This document shows positions 41,042 through 54,084 of a stretch of DNA of 64,000 bases, in pieces. A program made the position numbers and the translations under genes. Location of the stretch: positions 62,001-126,000 of the forward strand of contig NMRB01000096.1 in assembly GCA_002633025.1 (NCBI GenBank), written 5' to 3'. Origin of the DNA: Notospermus geniculatus. Taxonomy: Eukaryota; Nemertea; Pilidiophora; Heteronemertea; Lineidae. Position 1 is the stretch's first letter. Each line of letters starts with the position of its first letter. Below the pieces are notes generated by a model. It did not search any database, had not been told where the DNA came from, and saw only the letters and a program-made list of their open reading frames with translations.

Positions 41042-44000
41042 GTTGATTTCTCTCTCTTCTATTTCATAAACCTCCAATCATTTGAGTGTGACGACATCGC
41101 AGGACAAACCAACACCAACAAGAAGGGGCCAACGCCAGATCTGCTGCAGAAAAATGACAAACATTATGCAACAACGTATCCCTTCCAAATTATTCTAATC
41201 TAGGCCTAGGCCCAAGGCCTAACTTTTACCGATATGGGAAAATACAAACAAAATAGCCTAGGCCTAGGCCTATGCCAGGACCTAGCCATTGCCAATGAAA
41301 ATGAACCAGGACGAGTCGCGTCGGGGGCCGGGGGTTAGTGCATGGGGGAGGCCTTTGGTGCATGGGATGGGGGGATTTGGAGAGGCAGAGGGCAGTCCTG
41401 CCTTTGTCAAATCTGGCTGCTCCTCCTCCTTTAGGCCCAGGCCTACCGCCGTAGGCCTACCGGGTAGCCTATTGGCCTGCCTGGCTGCATGGGCCTCTCA
41501 TCGATCATGCATTGCAAGTTTGGTAGGCCCACACATCATCCGATCATGCCATGTCTAATCTTAGTCTGAGAGGCGATGATGCAAAAAAGGTGATGACCAC
41601 ACACACACATCGCCCCCCGCCATGCATCATGCACACTAGGCCTAGGCTACTTCATGCATGGTCATGTACATTCTGCACGCACAGCATTTTGACCTCATGA
41701 CCTGTCATTTTCTCATTTATTTTTCTATTTCCACAACCCGAGAATCTTCACTTATTAGACATATCTTGTAGATGACAGTCATATAAAGCTTTCTCCCTCC
41801 TCAACATACTTAGATCGCCAGTTTCTGAATGATTAATCACCGAACGAAGGTGATGTTCTAGAAAAAATTGTGCCAGAGATGTGGCCCTTCCGCGCTCTGT
41901 ATTTATAATGCCAGCCATGTTTAGTACAGAGAAGGAAGTAGTTGTCAATGCGAGCGCTGATTGGTTTACGCCACTGTCGACTAGCCAATCATATTCATCG
42001 TTGCTCCTAGTGACCTCTATCGACGACTGGATCAAGCAGCTGTCCTAGTTTAGAGAATTGAGTATAGATGGGGACACTGCATAGGGCAATTGGGCTCCAG
42101 TGGAACCTGGAGATTTTGTTTTCAGGTTGCAGTATAATTTATTGAGCAGGGGGAAAATAGTCGATAAAAATCTTGCATTATTGAAGATAAAAAGACGGTC
42201 CAATCAGATATCAGAGATCAGGGCAAAATAAGGTTTTGCGGTTTTTGATCCTCATATTCAAGGGTCTTTACAACTTCTCCCCTTCTTCTGCCTCACATCT
42301 GCTATCAGATGAGACCTCGGATTCCTCGACCAATGTTTTGGGTCCACCAGAATAGTGCCGCCATGTGGTGTGTCCTATGTGGATTTTCTTTCAAACAATG
42401 TGACAATGGAGACAATTTCATGGAGAACTGATAAATTCTTCACTGGTCAATTGATTGTCAAGTTTTTCATAGTGCTTGACATAAGAAAACAAACTCAACT
42501 CACAAAAACCAATAGTGAAATGAATGACTTTATTTGTAAGTCAGATAAATAACAAGTTCAATTTTGTACAGAGCATTCCAGACATTCACAGAATAACATC
42601 GCAATGGCCCAATGGATTAGGCCTACACCTCTTGGGCCACAGCAACAAAGACAAGAAAGAAGAGACAGGCATATTTCGTACTTCAGGATCAACCCACAAT
42701 GGGGGAGCTGAATTTAACACCAGGGCCATGCTGTTCAGAGGTTTTGTCTAACTTGGCATCCACAGTGTGGAACATAATCCAGACAAACTGACGACAAGTC
42801 AGAGATCACTGCAATCTTATATAAACGAATTGAACCCAGTATTGTCATGGTTCCCAGAGAGACAAAAATGTTCAGAAACAATTTGGCACAAATTGCAAAG
42901 GAAGCACCATTTCTAAATGCATGAAAAATTATACACCCACCCACCGGGTTTCAATACTTGTAGTTTGCCTCTCTTACCACAGGAGGGAACCCGGAAAAAA
43001 ACAGAATTTATTCCCACTAAATGTTACGTGGAGGACAGCCAAGGCTCTGAAAATTCATTCATTTCATCAGCATTTCATATATGTACTGGTATGATGAATT
43101 ACGGGATTGATAGGTATGAAGGCTATTCATCAAAATCCTTCTGAGGACTGACATTCTTTTACGAATTTCTATGAAATTATCAACACCCTCAGTCAACAAG
43201 ACATGATAAAACCTATAAAAATCACAATAACTTATAACAATAATATTAGATTACATCTTTACAATCAATACACGGTGCATGAAAGGAGCGATAGACTCTA
43301 TCAATTACATATTAATTTGACTATACTCTGTATATTCAATACAATATTGTACAACAAGATACAAATCATTTATAAGACTGTTCAACTCAGATAAGAAATT
43401 TCGCATTTGTTTAACATTCTTATCTTCAGTGTCCAGAAAACCACACAATCAACAATTACATCATCATCACACCTGACTTACTAGCACTGACTCAGGGAGA
43501 ATATAATTATTAGCATGGAGTTGAATGTGGGTCAGGTGTGGTGGACGACGTAATTCAGGGTTAAAGTGCACTGTGAATGCGAACAGCCTTGAAAGAGGTG
43601 CAAAAATCTCTACTTTAAGTGGAACTGACTTTATTACCATACTTTATTCATTGTTTCCAGTGTTGCCTCCCAGTTTTACATACATAGGATGATGTCAGTA
43701 ATGCATTTTGCCCCCCCCCCCTTTGCATCGTGATGTTGATGTCATCCGGCCTTAGAGACAGTGGTAAAATGTTTGGTTACACCAGATACCCTGATATTTA
43801 TCAAGTACATGGCTTTAAGTACATGTACATGGACTGCAAGCCAGCCTCTCTTCGACAGTGCAGATTAACACTAGTAACAAACTTCTCGCATCGAAAACTT
43901 GCAAGAAAACTAGTATGTAACACAGTTGAGATATCAACTAGTGCAATATATATATGAACACACCTCAGTATCACTTTTACACTCTCCCACTTATATGGGA

Positions 44001-44803
44001 TACGGATTCAAAGAATTTCTCCACCAGAGGAACAGTACAAATCATCTTTCATTCACTTGTGACACATTTCAATGATTATGTACAGAACTATCAGAAGAAG
44101 ATATTGTACTTCGAGTAATCTGCGCTGTCTGCAGCTCACACCCTGCTGGCAGGAACGCTAACCCCAACTCTGAAGAAGGACAGAGTTTAAAGTGACTGCC
44201 CTGGTCATTGCTGGATGTAGGAGCAAAGTGGTTATCAACATATAAGAATACTTGTAGCGAAATAGCCAAGAAATTAATAGCATGCTGACAAAACAGGCTT
44301 AGACCAGTGGAAAACAAATAAGATCTTCAAAAATCTCTATGCAAATACTTAACTCTCGTGTTTTAAACAAAACATACAAGAAGCACGAACGAAATCCTTC
44401 GAGTTAACCTCTTGCTGCTCAACACGCTAAGTGAAGTAATAGCTGCAGCCGCTGATCTCACCAGTGATCAGAAGGGGTGTGAGTGGCTGAAAGAATAGCC
44501 ATTCTCTACACTGCAATATATTCATAGTTTCTCATGCGAGTTGGTTCACCATTGTTGCAGAGACCAATGACACCAATGACTGCCCTTAGTTTTCTATGGT
44601 TGAATCACTCATAGAGGGCCAATGCGTATGAGAATTGATTATACTCTTGTAGTGGCACCTAAACTGTGTATTCTAAGACAGAGCTCTACACCTACTGCAC
44701 AGCAGTTGCACTCTGATAGTTGAAATAACATTTAACTTGGCTGTTTTGCCTCAGTTTTTCACACAATCATCACTAGTTTGACAAGTCCTAAACAAACCTA
44801 AAA
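41042..44803. other. Region between BTAF1 and the BTB-protein gene
   Basis: The left part should hold the BTAF1 promoter; it is rich in aggcct words with no clear core element. The right part, from about 42530 to 44803, is A/T-rich and probably holds the 3' UTR of the downstream minus-strand gene. A candidate AATAAA (minus strand) lies at 42532-42537. A c-tract of ten lies near 43711. One small open frame at 41748-41918 is listed separately. Confidence 0.4.
41748..41918 (-). CDS. Possible small protein, 56 codons, unknown
   Basis: The ATG at 41918 has a good start context (aaacATGG), and the frame runs 56 codons to a stop. The protein begins MAGIINTERGRATSLAQFFL and is moderately charged, with no signal peptide or membrane span. 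It lies ~700 bp upstream of the BTAF1 start on the same strand, so it could be a separate small gene or chance. No family is recognised. Confidence 0.22.
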   Translation of the reverse strand: MAGIINTERGRATSLAQFFLEHHLRSVINHSETGDLSMLRREKALYDCHLQDMSNK

Positions 44804-47800
44804 TCATGACGAAAAGAAGAAATTCAATGCCCGATTCACATCATAATCTGCCGCTAAGGCCACCCTGACTAATTCCTCCCTAGGCACCGTATCTCCAACG
44901 ATATCACGTAATGCAGAAAGACATCCCTCCAAACGAACTGTGTCCTCCATAAACGGCAACTCCTCTGATGAACTGGAAGATGGGTCCTGCGGAAAGACAG
45001 AATAGTCAAAGTTTCTGCTTGAATAGTTGAAAGTAAAAGGCGCTTCTTCATATGAGAGGTTTCTGAACATCATGTCCTTCCTTTATTATGAAGGAAAGAC
45101 ATGATGGGCCGTATTCTAGAAGCCTCCTTAACTCTAAGGTCTACTTTAAGCTTTTGTATTCTGCCCTGCAAACAATAGCTAAAGGTTAACCTTAGAGTTA
45201 TGGAAGCTTCTAGAATACGGCCCATGTTCAGAAACATCAGAGGTGTCCTCCTGGCTGAGGTGTCCACTAAGGAAGAAATAAATGGTAAACATCAACTTAC
45301 TCTCTCAGCAATGTCCAGCGTTGTGACAAGTTCATCAACCTCACTTAGACTCGACACAGAGCTTGGTGTTTCTGTATGACAATGGCCACTTAGTGATCGT
45401 GTCCTCGGCTCTAGACCGTGCCACGCCACGGCGTCCTCAGCCTCGGTCTGAAGATGCTCAGGTAAATCGGCAAAAATTTCACTTTCGATCAAGGAAGGAT
45501 GGTCCATGATGAAGTTAAGTGCCGCTGCCTGGAGAGGGAAATGCCAAGTATTTGTCAACATATAATATATCCCTGACTCAGTTACATTTTTCACTGACTG
45601 TGGGCGTAAGAGAGTAGAACTAAAAATAGCCCACATAGGTTGCTCGCAGACGTTTAGGTTACGTCTGTACAAGCAAAGGAATTCCATCTGGTTCTCACCA
45701 GTCTATCTGTCCTGACGGTCATCTAGCCTGGTTCGAATCCACCACATTTCCCGTTTCTGAGGTGGTGACAGCCTCAGCCAATCATCGGGGCGCGAAGGAA
45801 AATCGACGCGGCAATTACAATCCGTGTTACAAATTCGAGCGTGAAGAGCAAAGAAAGTGTCCAACGGTGATTTGTTTCGCAAGTTCTGATTGGCTCGGAG
45901 GCGGGGTCAAGTAGGGGTTAGGTTCATTAATAATTTATGCATTAACGGAAAAGATGACACGATTCGGACAAGGCTAAAGACGGAGTTCATACGGAGTCGA
46001 TAGCCTTGTTTGGACAAGATGAGGAATTCATGAATTCAACCTACCCTAAGTGTTTTCGCATGGAACTGATCAGCCAGACTCAGTAAGAACAAGGCCGTAT
46101 CTTCATCTAGGTGATGCTTCAGGGAGTGCTCACACAATGACTTTAAACTATCCATCTGTAAAACAGGAGTGGAAACCATAAACATGTATTCATGGCAGTT
46201 TTATGGCTGGGTAAGGCTTTGGGTGGTGGTGCAGTCGTCAGGGTGATCTCCAGTTACAGCTGAGAACGACGTTGGGTTTGGAAACAAGTGGTGCAAGTCA
46301 GGGAAACCAGTGTAGTGGGTTCTAGCCTGAAAACAATGTCACTACCAATACAAGTCAATTTGAACAACACAGCCCGCCATGCATCATGCAGAACTGCGAA
46401 CAGTCAGAACAAATTTCAACCAATTGAGCCTGTCTCAAAATAAAGGGCAAGTAGATATCAGGATATACTTACTTCATATCTATCACTTATTTGCATAATA
46501 TCAGCTAATTGTTCTGTAGCTAATTCTGATGTCTCTAGTTCCCCACTATATAAGTATTCAAGGAACATTTTGAATAGCGCCGGATTTGTATCATGGACTA
46601 TGATTTTTCTGAAATAAAAGTTTTTAAGTCACTGAGATATTGAGTAGCAATGCAGAGGATGATGAAGAGTTGTTAAGCAAATATTTTCTGAGCATGTTTT
46701 ACATGTAACTGTCACTTACTTGTCTATAGACTCCCTCATCCCACTTAGCAATGCCCGTCGGAACCAATCACATCTTGATGATATCACAACACAGTGGGCC
46801 TTAATCTGACACACATCTATATCCCTCTCACGGTCAGCCCTGGGGACAGGTTCACCCTTACTGTGGTCTATTATTGTATCACCACTCTCTGAAAACATCA
46901 ATGAAAACGTCAGCGATCAGGTTGGCAGGAGGAAACCAGATTGTGCGGAAAAACCAGAGCCCTCTCTATCACATGAATAATGGGATCGAACCAGAAACCT
47001 CAGCAATGACAGGCTTCTAAGTTACACCGACAAGATAGTCTCACTATTTCATGATTACCACATTTAGGCCTACCTGAGATGCTGACTACTTCGAAGACCA
47101 TGTCCGTGTTGTCACCTTCATGTAATAGTTCCAGGGCTGACTTGGCTAATGAGCTGTCCCGTGCGAATGGTGATACGCACAAGGACTCAACAGAGCTTAA
47201 CTGCAACAGAAATAGTGAATTAGGTCAAGATATTTCATCTGCACCTAATCTGGCAGTAGGTGCACCTAATCTGGCAGCAGGTGCAGACACTGCAGCCTAA
47301 GCTGTACATACTTTGGCAGTAGGTGCATTTCAGCCTCACAGGCACTTCACTTGGCAGTAGGTGCAGATATTGCCGACTCACCTGCATATAATTACCGTAG
47401 ACAGTAAGTGCAGGTATTGCAGACTCACCTGTGCATATTTGGCAGTAGGTACAGACGTCTGTGGTAGGGTATTATTGGATGCACCTTCAGATGGCTTTGG
47501 CGCCGCCGGATCCAACAGGCCGAGGCTTACTAGTGATTGTGTGAACTGATCACGATGAACTAGATCATTTAATTGTTGTATCATCGCCTTCAAACTTGAT
47601 TTATTTGCTACTACTTTATTCAATGCCCAGGCCTGAAAAAGACAACATTCTTGTGACCAACTGAGAAGCGACTGAGGGAATTTCCAGCTCGACTTTGCCA
47701 TCAAAGTAAAGTCACAACATACAGCAAGATTTTCAGCCAGGAAAAGGGTAAACAATCATACATACCACCTTAGATGTCCCTAATTTGAACAGGTATTTCC

Positions 47801-50800
47801 ATTCTTTCCATGTGACCCTGTCATCTAGGGCGGACATCAACTCCTCCACCCTCAAGGAAAGAAACACGGGCACCTCGTCACATAGTTGTTCAATATTCTT
47901 GGCTACAGATCTAACTTTCTCTTCGTGTGTCATGGTTCCAAAGCTCTCTCTGAAACGGAATGAATCTTTCACTAATGTCTTTAAGCAGCACCTCCTACAG
48001 GCCACAGTGTACAACCAACTGCCCTAAAGTTCAGCATGCAGGTTGTTTTTGCCATAAAGTATGTGCACACGAAGTTTCAAGCTTCTAAGTCAAGTGGTTA
48101 AGACAATGGATGATAACAATGGGTGTACGACAACAGAGTTCCACATCAGCAAGCCAAAAATATAGTACTTACTTTTTCAACATCAAGCTAACCACAGTAT
48201 CTGTTGTTTTCTCATGAAAATGCTTCAATTTCATAAGTTCTCTCAAATGCAACGCCTGGAAGTGAAACATTGAGATGATAAGTAATGTTGACTTTGCACC
48301 TGTATACTACTGCTAGTACTACACAAACCACATTATACCAAAGACAAACCTTCTAAAGACTCGTCTGGTATCACAAAGGTCCCAAGGCATACGAGGCACT
48401 GGGTGAAGTTGGTGTAAACAATGTGGCATTGAAATGGTTGATACCTAACCAGTGAATGTCAATGTGTCAAGACCAAAAAGATCATGATGCTCACATTTCT
48501 AAGTGTTTTGCCTAGCACCTCTCCAACATGAGCCTTCTTGTGTTTTTCCTGTTTCTCACCCCCGTGTTTTTCATTGTTTTTCTCTAATGTATTAGCAGCA
48601 CTTATCACTTGTTCTAGGGCTGTTTTGGTGTCGAAGATTATCTTTGAAATTGTCTCAAGGGCTTCCTCAATCTGAAAGTAAGGAACTCGGTTATAAAATC
48701 TGGAAGGTCAGCAACTCAGGATTGACGGATTCTGCTAACTCATACAGTTGTTGGGTTGGCATAGTGGCACTGTCCGAGCTTGTTACCTATGAGGGTGTAA
48801 GTTTGATACTCTGTCCTGTCAGTGACTTTATCTGGTGGTTTTCTCAGTAGATGCTCTGGTCCGCTAGTCCTACATCCATGACATCACAAACACTACCCAG
48901 TATTGTATTGTCTGCTGATAATCATACTACCGGTAATGTGAAAGAACACCACCCACCTCTGGAACTAGATACAACGCCATTTCCTGCCTCTGACTAGCTG
49001 TGAGTGTGCTGGCATGTCGCTTACACACATCAAGGAAACGCAGCAGCTGGTTCATGAACACTGGGATTCTGGACAGAAAATGAAAGAGAAGTTAATGAGG
49101 CATCGGCAAGATGAATCTGCCTGGCAGAAGGGCTAGCTATCCCTGTCTATCAATAGTGTCATCACAACTGATGAGGACCATGATTTTGTAGGCATTTATG
49201 AAATGGAAGCCAAGGGCATGTCCTCTGTGTTGGCACAGAATGGGATTATTAGAAAGAATGTAGAAAACTCACCTAGACTTTGCATACTTGACTATTTCAT
49301 GTCGCTCCTCCCGTGATAATTCCCCTTTCCTTCTTGAGAAAAGATCACACAGAATCAACAGTTTGGCACAAGCTGGAGGAAAAGCAACAAAGGTCAAAGG
49401 TATTGGAACATACATGTAGGATTATTTCAAAATATTACAAGGAAGTTTTCCTATTTTCTTTCCACAGGCTTGTACACCAAACTTACCAACTGCCCCTTCT
49501 CTGAGGGCCTGTTTGATAATATAACATAACTTGGCAGGGTTCGTCATCAGACTGTCGTCACCACCCCCTCCACCTCCATCACTCGTGCTTCCCTGACCTT
49601 CACCTGTGCTGACCTTGCCACTGAACAGGTCAATGATTTTATCAGCACAATTATGCATATCATTGACTAGATTGGTGATTTCTGAAAATGAATAAGACAG
49701 ATCTCTTGGAATAATCTCACACTTGGAATAGAAGGCTTTTTTGATTGGTTGGGATAATCAATCTCAGCATTTCACCTGTCAGGGAATTATTAACCTCAAG
49801 ATTTGATTGGCTGGGAATCATCAATGCCGGCAGGTTGGGCCTGATCAATATTAGCATTTGTTTGGTTAGCTCCTTATTATTGCAAATAAAGCTGGATGCA
49901 GTTTTCAAAGCCTATTAATGACTTACGTTGCTTCAAAGCTGTGTTTTTTAAGAACGTCTCACAAAGTTCGGAGAATTTTGAAAATCCTGGCATTTTTTTG
50001 ACCGCCTTTATGCAATCTTTACAAGTCGATTCAGACAACCCACGTGGGAGGCATTCTGAGTAGACAAAGTAGAGAACTGTACACAAAACATCTTCCTTCA
50101 GACCGGTGAGTGGTGGGGGTGTCTTGTTCCAGTCAATACTTGGTACACTGAGATTCAAGATTGTCTTGTGTACTTTGAACTGAAAAAATGAAAAGTGAGT
50201 TATTCAGTGACGATGCAAACCAAGGTAAGTTCTATTGATCCTCAACTATGATTTATTCATACTAGTACACTGAACAAGTCAGTGTGTTTTAAATGTTTTT
50301 TGCTGTACTATATACCTCCTTTCCATTGTCAGCTTTGATGATGAGATCCGAGAAGTGCCCCTCCTCAAACGCCCGGAGGAATGAGAACGGGGCTTCCTCA
50401 TTGGGATCATGTGATAGCACCTGAAACATGGAATATAAATTGTCATTGATACACAACATTCAAATTTGATAACAGTCATCACTGACTCAGCGCCTAAGTT
50501 ATTTAGTGTAACCTCCCTTTGTGAGGCCTCTCTACAAGTAGTATGTTTCTCTTCAAAGTGAAGGAAGAAGAGCATTGGTCAGTTCAACGAAGTGGTTCCT
50601 TTGTACCTGAAAAGCATCAAGTGATCCTCCCTCCCCACAAAGATTTCTGGAGAGACTACGTAATAATGTGAAACACCAAGAGAGACTGTAATACAGTCAG
50701 TGTTAAACACACATAAATGTTTATACCGTAGAGTCAGTTCTATAACATCAATGCATTATATGCCGAAGTCCCGCCCCAGTTCATTACTATGTCAGAGCCC

Positions 50801-51780
50801 GGTTTCCCGCCTGCATTGATCGACCAATAACCTGGAATTGGATAAGATTATATGAAACCTATTACACCTAAAAAAACTCATAGACTGAAAGCAAAACAGC
50901 AAAAACAATTGCGGATTTGCCAGTAACTTATTTTGATATCAATCAATGTGTTGGTTTATATTTTTGAGAATCATTTCACAAATTTACCTCGTATGTCTCA
51001 CAAAAGAAGAAGGGCATTGACTCAGGGTTCGTCTCTTTGGGGATTTTCCACGACACATCACCGCTTTCATCCAGGAAGAATTCAGTGCTGAAAAAAATGT
51101 AGGCTTAACGAACAAACATGATAAATGATGATATTGAGAATCAGCAGCATACAGCAGTATCAATAGGCCTACCTAGGCCTACAGTGGTACTTCCCGAGCA
51201 AAGTCCAATGGATGAACACCTATATGCCTACCGGTAGGCAATACGCGGGATACGGCGTATAGGCTAGTTAAACCTAGGCCTACCTGTCGTCCCACTCCCG
51301 CCAGGCGCCAGCCAGCCAGCCAGGCAGGCCCAGCACTAGTAGCAGCAGCAGGGCCAGGCCAGGCTGCTGCTCACCTCGCTCATGTCGACCTGCCCCACTG
51401 TTTGTATGTACTGTGATGCAATTACAGCTGGAAAGGATGCATTGGACATGTCGTAATGTTGGAGGCAGGCGTGATGGCTGCATGAAAGCATGCATTATTA
51501 GGCCTATGCATGCATAGAGGCCTAGCAGGGCTACACCATGTACATGCCATGCATTGCTCGTTTTGTGTTCATTTTTTATGCCCAACTAACTTACCCTTCT
51601 ATCCCGGTAGGTTCTAGAGCTCCGGCGAGGGAGACGCACTCAACAATCTGCAATTTATATAAAACATTTATTAGAGTTTCTCTGTGACACAGAGACATCA
51701 CAATTGAAAACAATTTAAGCATCGTTTTAAGACTTTTAACACACCTTCCAAGTCCCATAATACGCTGCCTCTTCCGCCAT
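44804..51780 (-). CDS. Protein with two BTB-type regions and a C-terminal UBA/CUE-like domain
   Basis: Eighteen exons, phases consistent, 851 codons plus a stop. Exons: 51745-51780, 51595-51647, 50988-51087, 50316-50420, 49927-50179, 49487-49681, 49273-49372, 48957-49068, 48495-48671, 48173-48255, 47766-47949, 47429-47632, 47074-47200, 46720-46888, 46473-46608, 46045-46155, 45301-45528, 44804-44986. Residues 1-63 are a small domain (GTWK, FFLDESGDVSWKIP). Residues ~70-182 look like a degenerate BTB (GHFSDLIIKADNGKEFKVHK). A Gly/Asp-rich loop and a helical middle region with a Lys/His-rich stretch follow. A second BTB is at ~535-678 (NTDMVFEVV; IKAHCVVISSRCDWFRRALL; FKMFLEYLYSGELET), then a BACK-like helical segment. 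The last ~50 residues (ALAADYDVNRALNFFF) resemble ubiquitin-binding UBA/CUE helices. BTB proteins often serve as CUL3 substrate adaptors; that role here is inference. I cannot name an orthologue. Confidence 0.88.
45105..45224. repeat. Foldback element in the last intron of the BTB gene
   Basis: tgggccgtattctagaagcc and its complement form the arms; the middle holds tgtattctgccctgcaaaca and atagctaaagg. A second copy of this family, interrupted by an insertion, is at about 57905-58900. Confidence 0.82.
46925..47045 (-). repeat. Putative tRNA-derived SINE in a BTB-gene intron
   Basis: On the minus strand it contains ggtttctggttcgatcccat (B-box-like), then tgatagagagggctctgg and gaggaaacc-like words complementary in order to those at 15975-16120. 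Confidence 0.45.
48735..48860 (+). repeat. Putative tRNA-derived SINE in a BTB-gene intron
   Basis: ggcatagtggcactgtccga, gtgtaagtttgatactctg and tggttttctcagtagatgct follow the same plan as the other SINE-like copies but are more diverged. Confidence 0.35.
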
Positions 51781-51805
51781 GATGCTTTTCGTGTTTACAT
51801 CATCC

Positions 51806-51835
51806 ACGCATGCGTAAAAAGATCGGGTGACGTCA
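51806..51835 (-). promoter_or_regulatory. Promoter motifs upstream of the BTB gene start
   Basis: The palindrome ACGCATGCGT (NRF1-like) at 51806-51815 and the perfect CRE TGACGTCA at 51828-51835 lie 26-55 bases above the ATG. Both recur at the same spacing in the duplicate (CRE at 56120-56127). No TATA box is seen. Roles are inferred from the motifs alone. Confidence 0.45.
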
Positions 51836-52197
51836 TTCGCGGTAAGTGATGTCAGTGTAAAAGGAATGGTAGTCCGGGAAATGAACGTCCGCGTTACAAT
51901 AGTCTTCCAATGTCAAGTTTTTATCAAACTGTCAGGGTTGCCCAGACATGGAATCCGGAGGGACTTTCAGTTCACTGTAGTTCCAAGTTTCTTTATTCAG
52001 TAGGCTAGGCCTAGACATTGATTGCTGAAGGCTTGGTCTCTGAGGCCTACCAGGTAGCCTATTATATAAAGACTGCATGGTTCCTCTGAATAGGGGCGCT
52101 GTTATGGTTGACGACAACCTCCCACATCGACATTTATAGTACCGGTAATCAAGAAAGCCTCGCCCTCTCAGCACTAGGATCAGCACAGCAACTTGAG

Positions 52198-52408
52198 ATT
52201 TTCCTATCCGCGACCGCGGCAGCTGCTGTGTATAAACGAAAACTTCGTACTAGAAATATGCCAGGACGCATTGAAGTTCACACTACAAAAAAGTGTCGCG
52301 CGACATTTTCAAAAATTTCGCTCTGGAGGCAATCTCTGCGGCATGTCGCGCGACCAAAATTTTGGTGTCGCAGTCGCGGGCGCGCTGTGTATAAACGGGC
52401 CTTCGTTA
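52198..52408. repeat. Degenerate (CGACCG)-ended foldback element
   Basis: Shares gcgaccgcggcagctgctgt, the ctgtgtataaacg word and the right end gcgctgtgtataaacgggcc with the two better copies at 56497-57086. The left terminus is lost. Confidence 0.65.
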
Positions 52409-52489
52409 GACACCCCCCCCCCCGTACCGCCCCGCATCATGCAGTAGGCCTACACTCAGGAAATTTGGAGTCCTTGGGGACATGGTAGT

Positions 52490-52875
52490 TAGCGCTGAGG
52501 TTGCGCACGTTTCCGACTCCGACTCCGACTTCAACTACCAGTACCAGAATGAATTGCAGTCCGCTGTGTCCTTAATAAAAACGAGTTACGTTTGCAAATC
52601 GTAGAATGCAGAATTATTTGACCTGTAATCGGAAGTGCACATACATCGCAATGTGAGTCGTGTTTCAAGTCGTAACGACTAGGCTTACGACTTCAATATT
52701 CATTCGGCATTTCCCATTTGTAAGGCCAAATTTTTCTGCCTTCAATTTATGGTGTTTGACGAAATGAAAACGTCTATCAACTCGTTTTTGTCAAGGATGT
52801 CCACAGCGCACTGCAGTTCATTCTCGATCGTAGTTCAAGTCGGAATTTGAGTCGGAAAGGTGCGCAACCTCGCTA
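52490..52875. repeat. Foldback element with ~90 bp arms, copy 1
   Basis: gaggttgcgcacgtttccga opens the left arm, and its near-complement ending gtgcgcaacctc closes the right. The outer ends read TAGCG and CGCTA. The arms include gaatgaattgcagtccgctg paired with cagcgcactgcagttcattc. Other copies lie at 57169-57581 and, truncated, at about 60350-60520. Confidence 0.82.
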
Positions 52876-53499
52876 TTATCCGATTTAGAGCGAGTGCAAC
52901 GGAAAGCAACCAAACTCGTGCGAGGCCTTTTTAAGCCCTAGTGGCAATCCACGGAACTGGCCTTTGTGCGACCAGTCATTCACATTCAGATTAAATCCGC
53001 TCACCCTGGTATACTGTTTTCGAAAACCAATCTTCAGTGTACGTGCCGACCCTAAGGCCCGAACTTATAAAGGATGTCTATCTCTTAGACAAGTCTAACT
53101 CGCCAAGACAAGTCTAAATCAGTCGTCTAGCTTAAACTGCGATTACATGCAGCATCTGACGAAGTGAGTTCAGGTAACAAGTTAGACAATGTGATGCTAG
53201 TCATTCGAAGTTCATTGGGTATCCTAAACGAATATTATAAAGTAGCATAGTAAGTTATTGACTTGCACCCTGTTGAAATCTATGGTACAATCGCATAAAT
53301 TTCTGAGAACTTGGAGTAATTTCGGAGTACCGGTACTTGCTTTTACAAGTACTTTTGAAACTTTAATAGTTTCATGGTGTTGACCTATTTACTCACACTG
53401 CCACCTATTGGCAATTCGAAGAACTAGTTACTGCCACCTAACGGCAATTCTAGAAACTAACTATGGAAAAAGTGTAAGAATCACACTTTCATCTTAATT

Positions 53500-53950
53500 C
53501 AGGATTATTTTTTTCAAAATGCAAATGAAATGGTTCATGGACCACGTGCTCACCCGTTTGAACATAACAGTGTAATGACAGAGAGAGGTACATGTCAGTT
53601 ATGAACAATCTGGGTCAAGTCATTCCCAAGGGCAGGACTTCAATGACTGTTGGGTTATGCCACCTGGTGGCCATATTGGATGTCCGATCGGGCCAAAACT
53701 TCACATGCACATAAAGGTCATCCAGAGGGAGTCACGTAGCACATTTGAGTGCTCTGGGTCAAGTCGTTCCTGAGTTTGTTCATGCCGAACCAATGGGAAA
53801 GTGCAAAAATGATAACATTTAAAACAGTTCCGCATGAGCTAAAGTGCTAAAAAATGCCATTTTTAGCTCACTGGGGTGAGCTATTACGATGGTGCAGCGT
53901 CCGTCGTCCGTCGTCGTCGTCGTCGTCGTCGTCGTCCGTCGTTGTCCGTT
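53500..53950. repeat. Repeat ending in a (cgt)n tract at the duplication junction
   Basis: Contains gggtcaagtcattcccaagg and gggtcaagtcgttcctgag, then tttttagctcactggggtga, gctattacgatggtgcagc and an interrupted gtc/cgt microsatellite. The string then passes directly into the start of duplication copy 2. Confidence 0.6.
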
Positions 53951-54084
53951 AAAACCTATTACACCTAAAAAAACTCATAGACTGAAAGCAAAACAGCAAA
54001 AACAATTGCGGATTTGCCGGTAACTTATTTTGATATCAATCAATATGTTGGTTTATATTTTTGAGAATCATTTCACAAATTTAC

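Larger units (their letters stand above)
50858..52931. repeat. Segmental duplication, copy 1 (functional 5' end of the BTB gene)
   Basis: Begins near cctattacacctaaaaaaac and ends near actcgtgcgaggccttttt. It carries exons 1-3 of the BTB gene and ~1.1 kb upstream. It aligns by eye with 53952-57638 almost base for base in the exons and most intron sequence. Confidence 0.88.
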
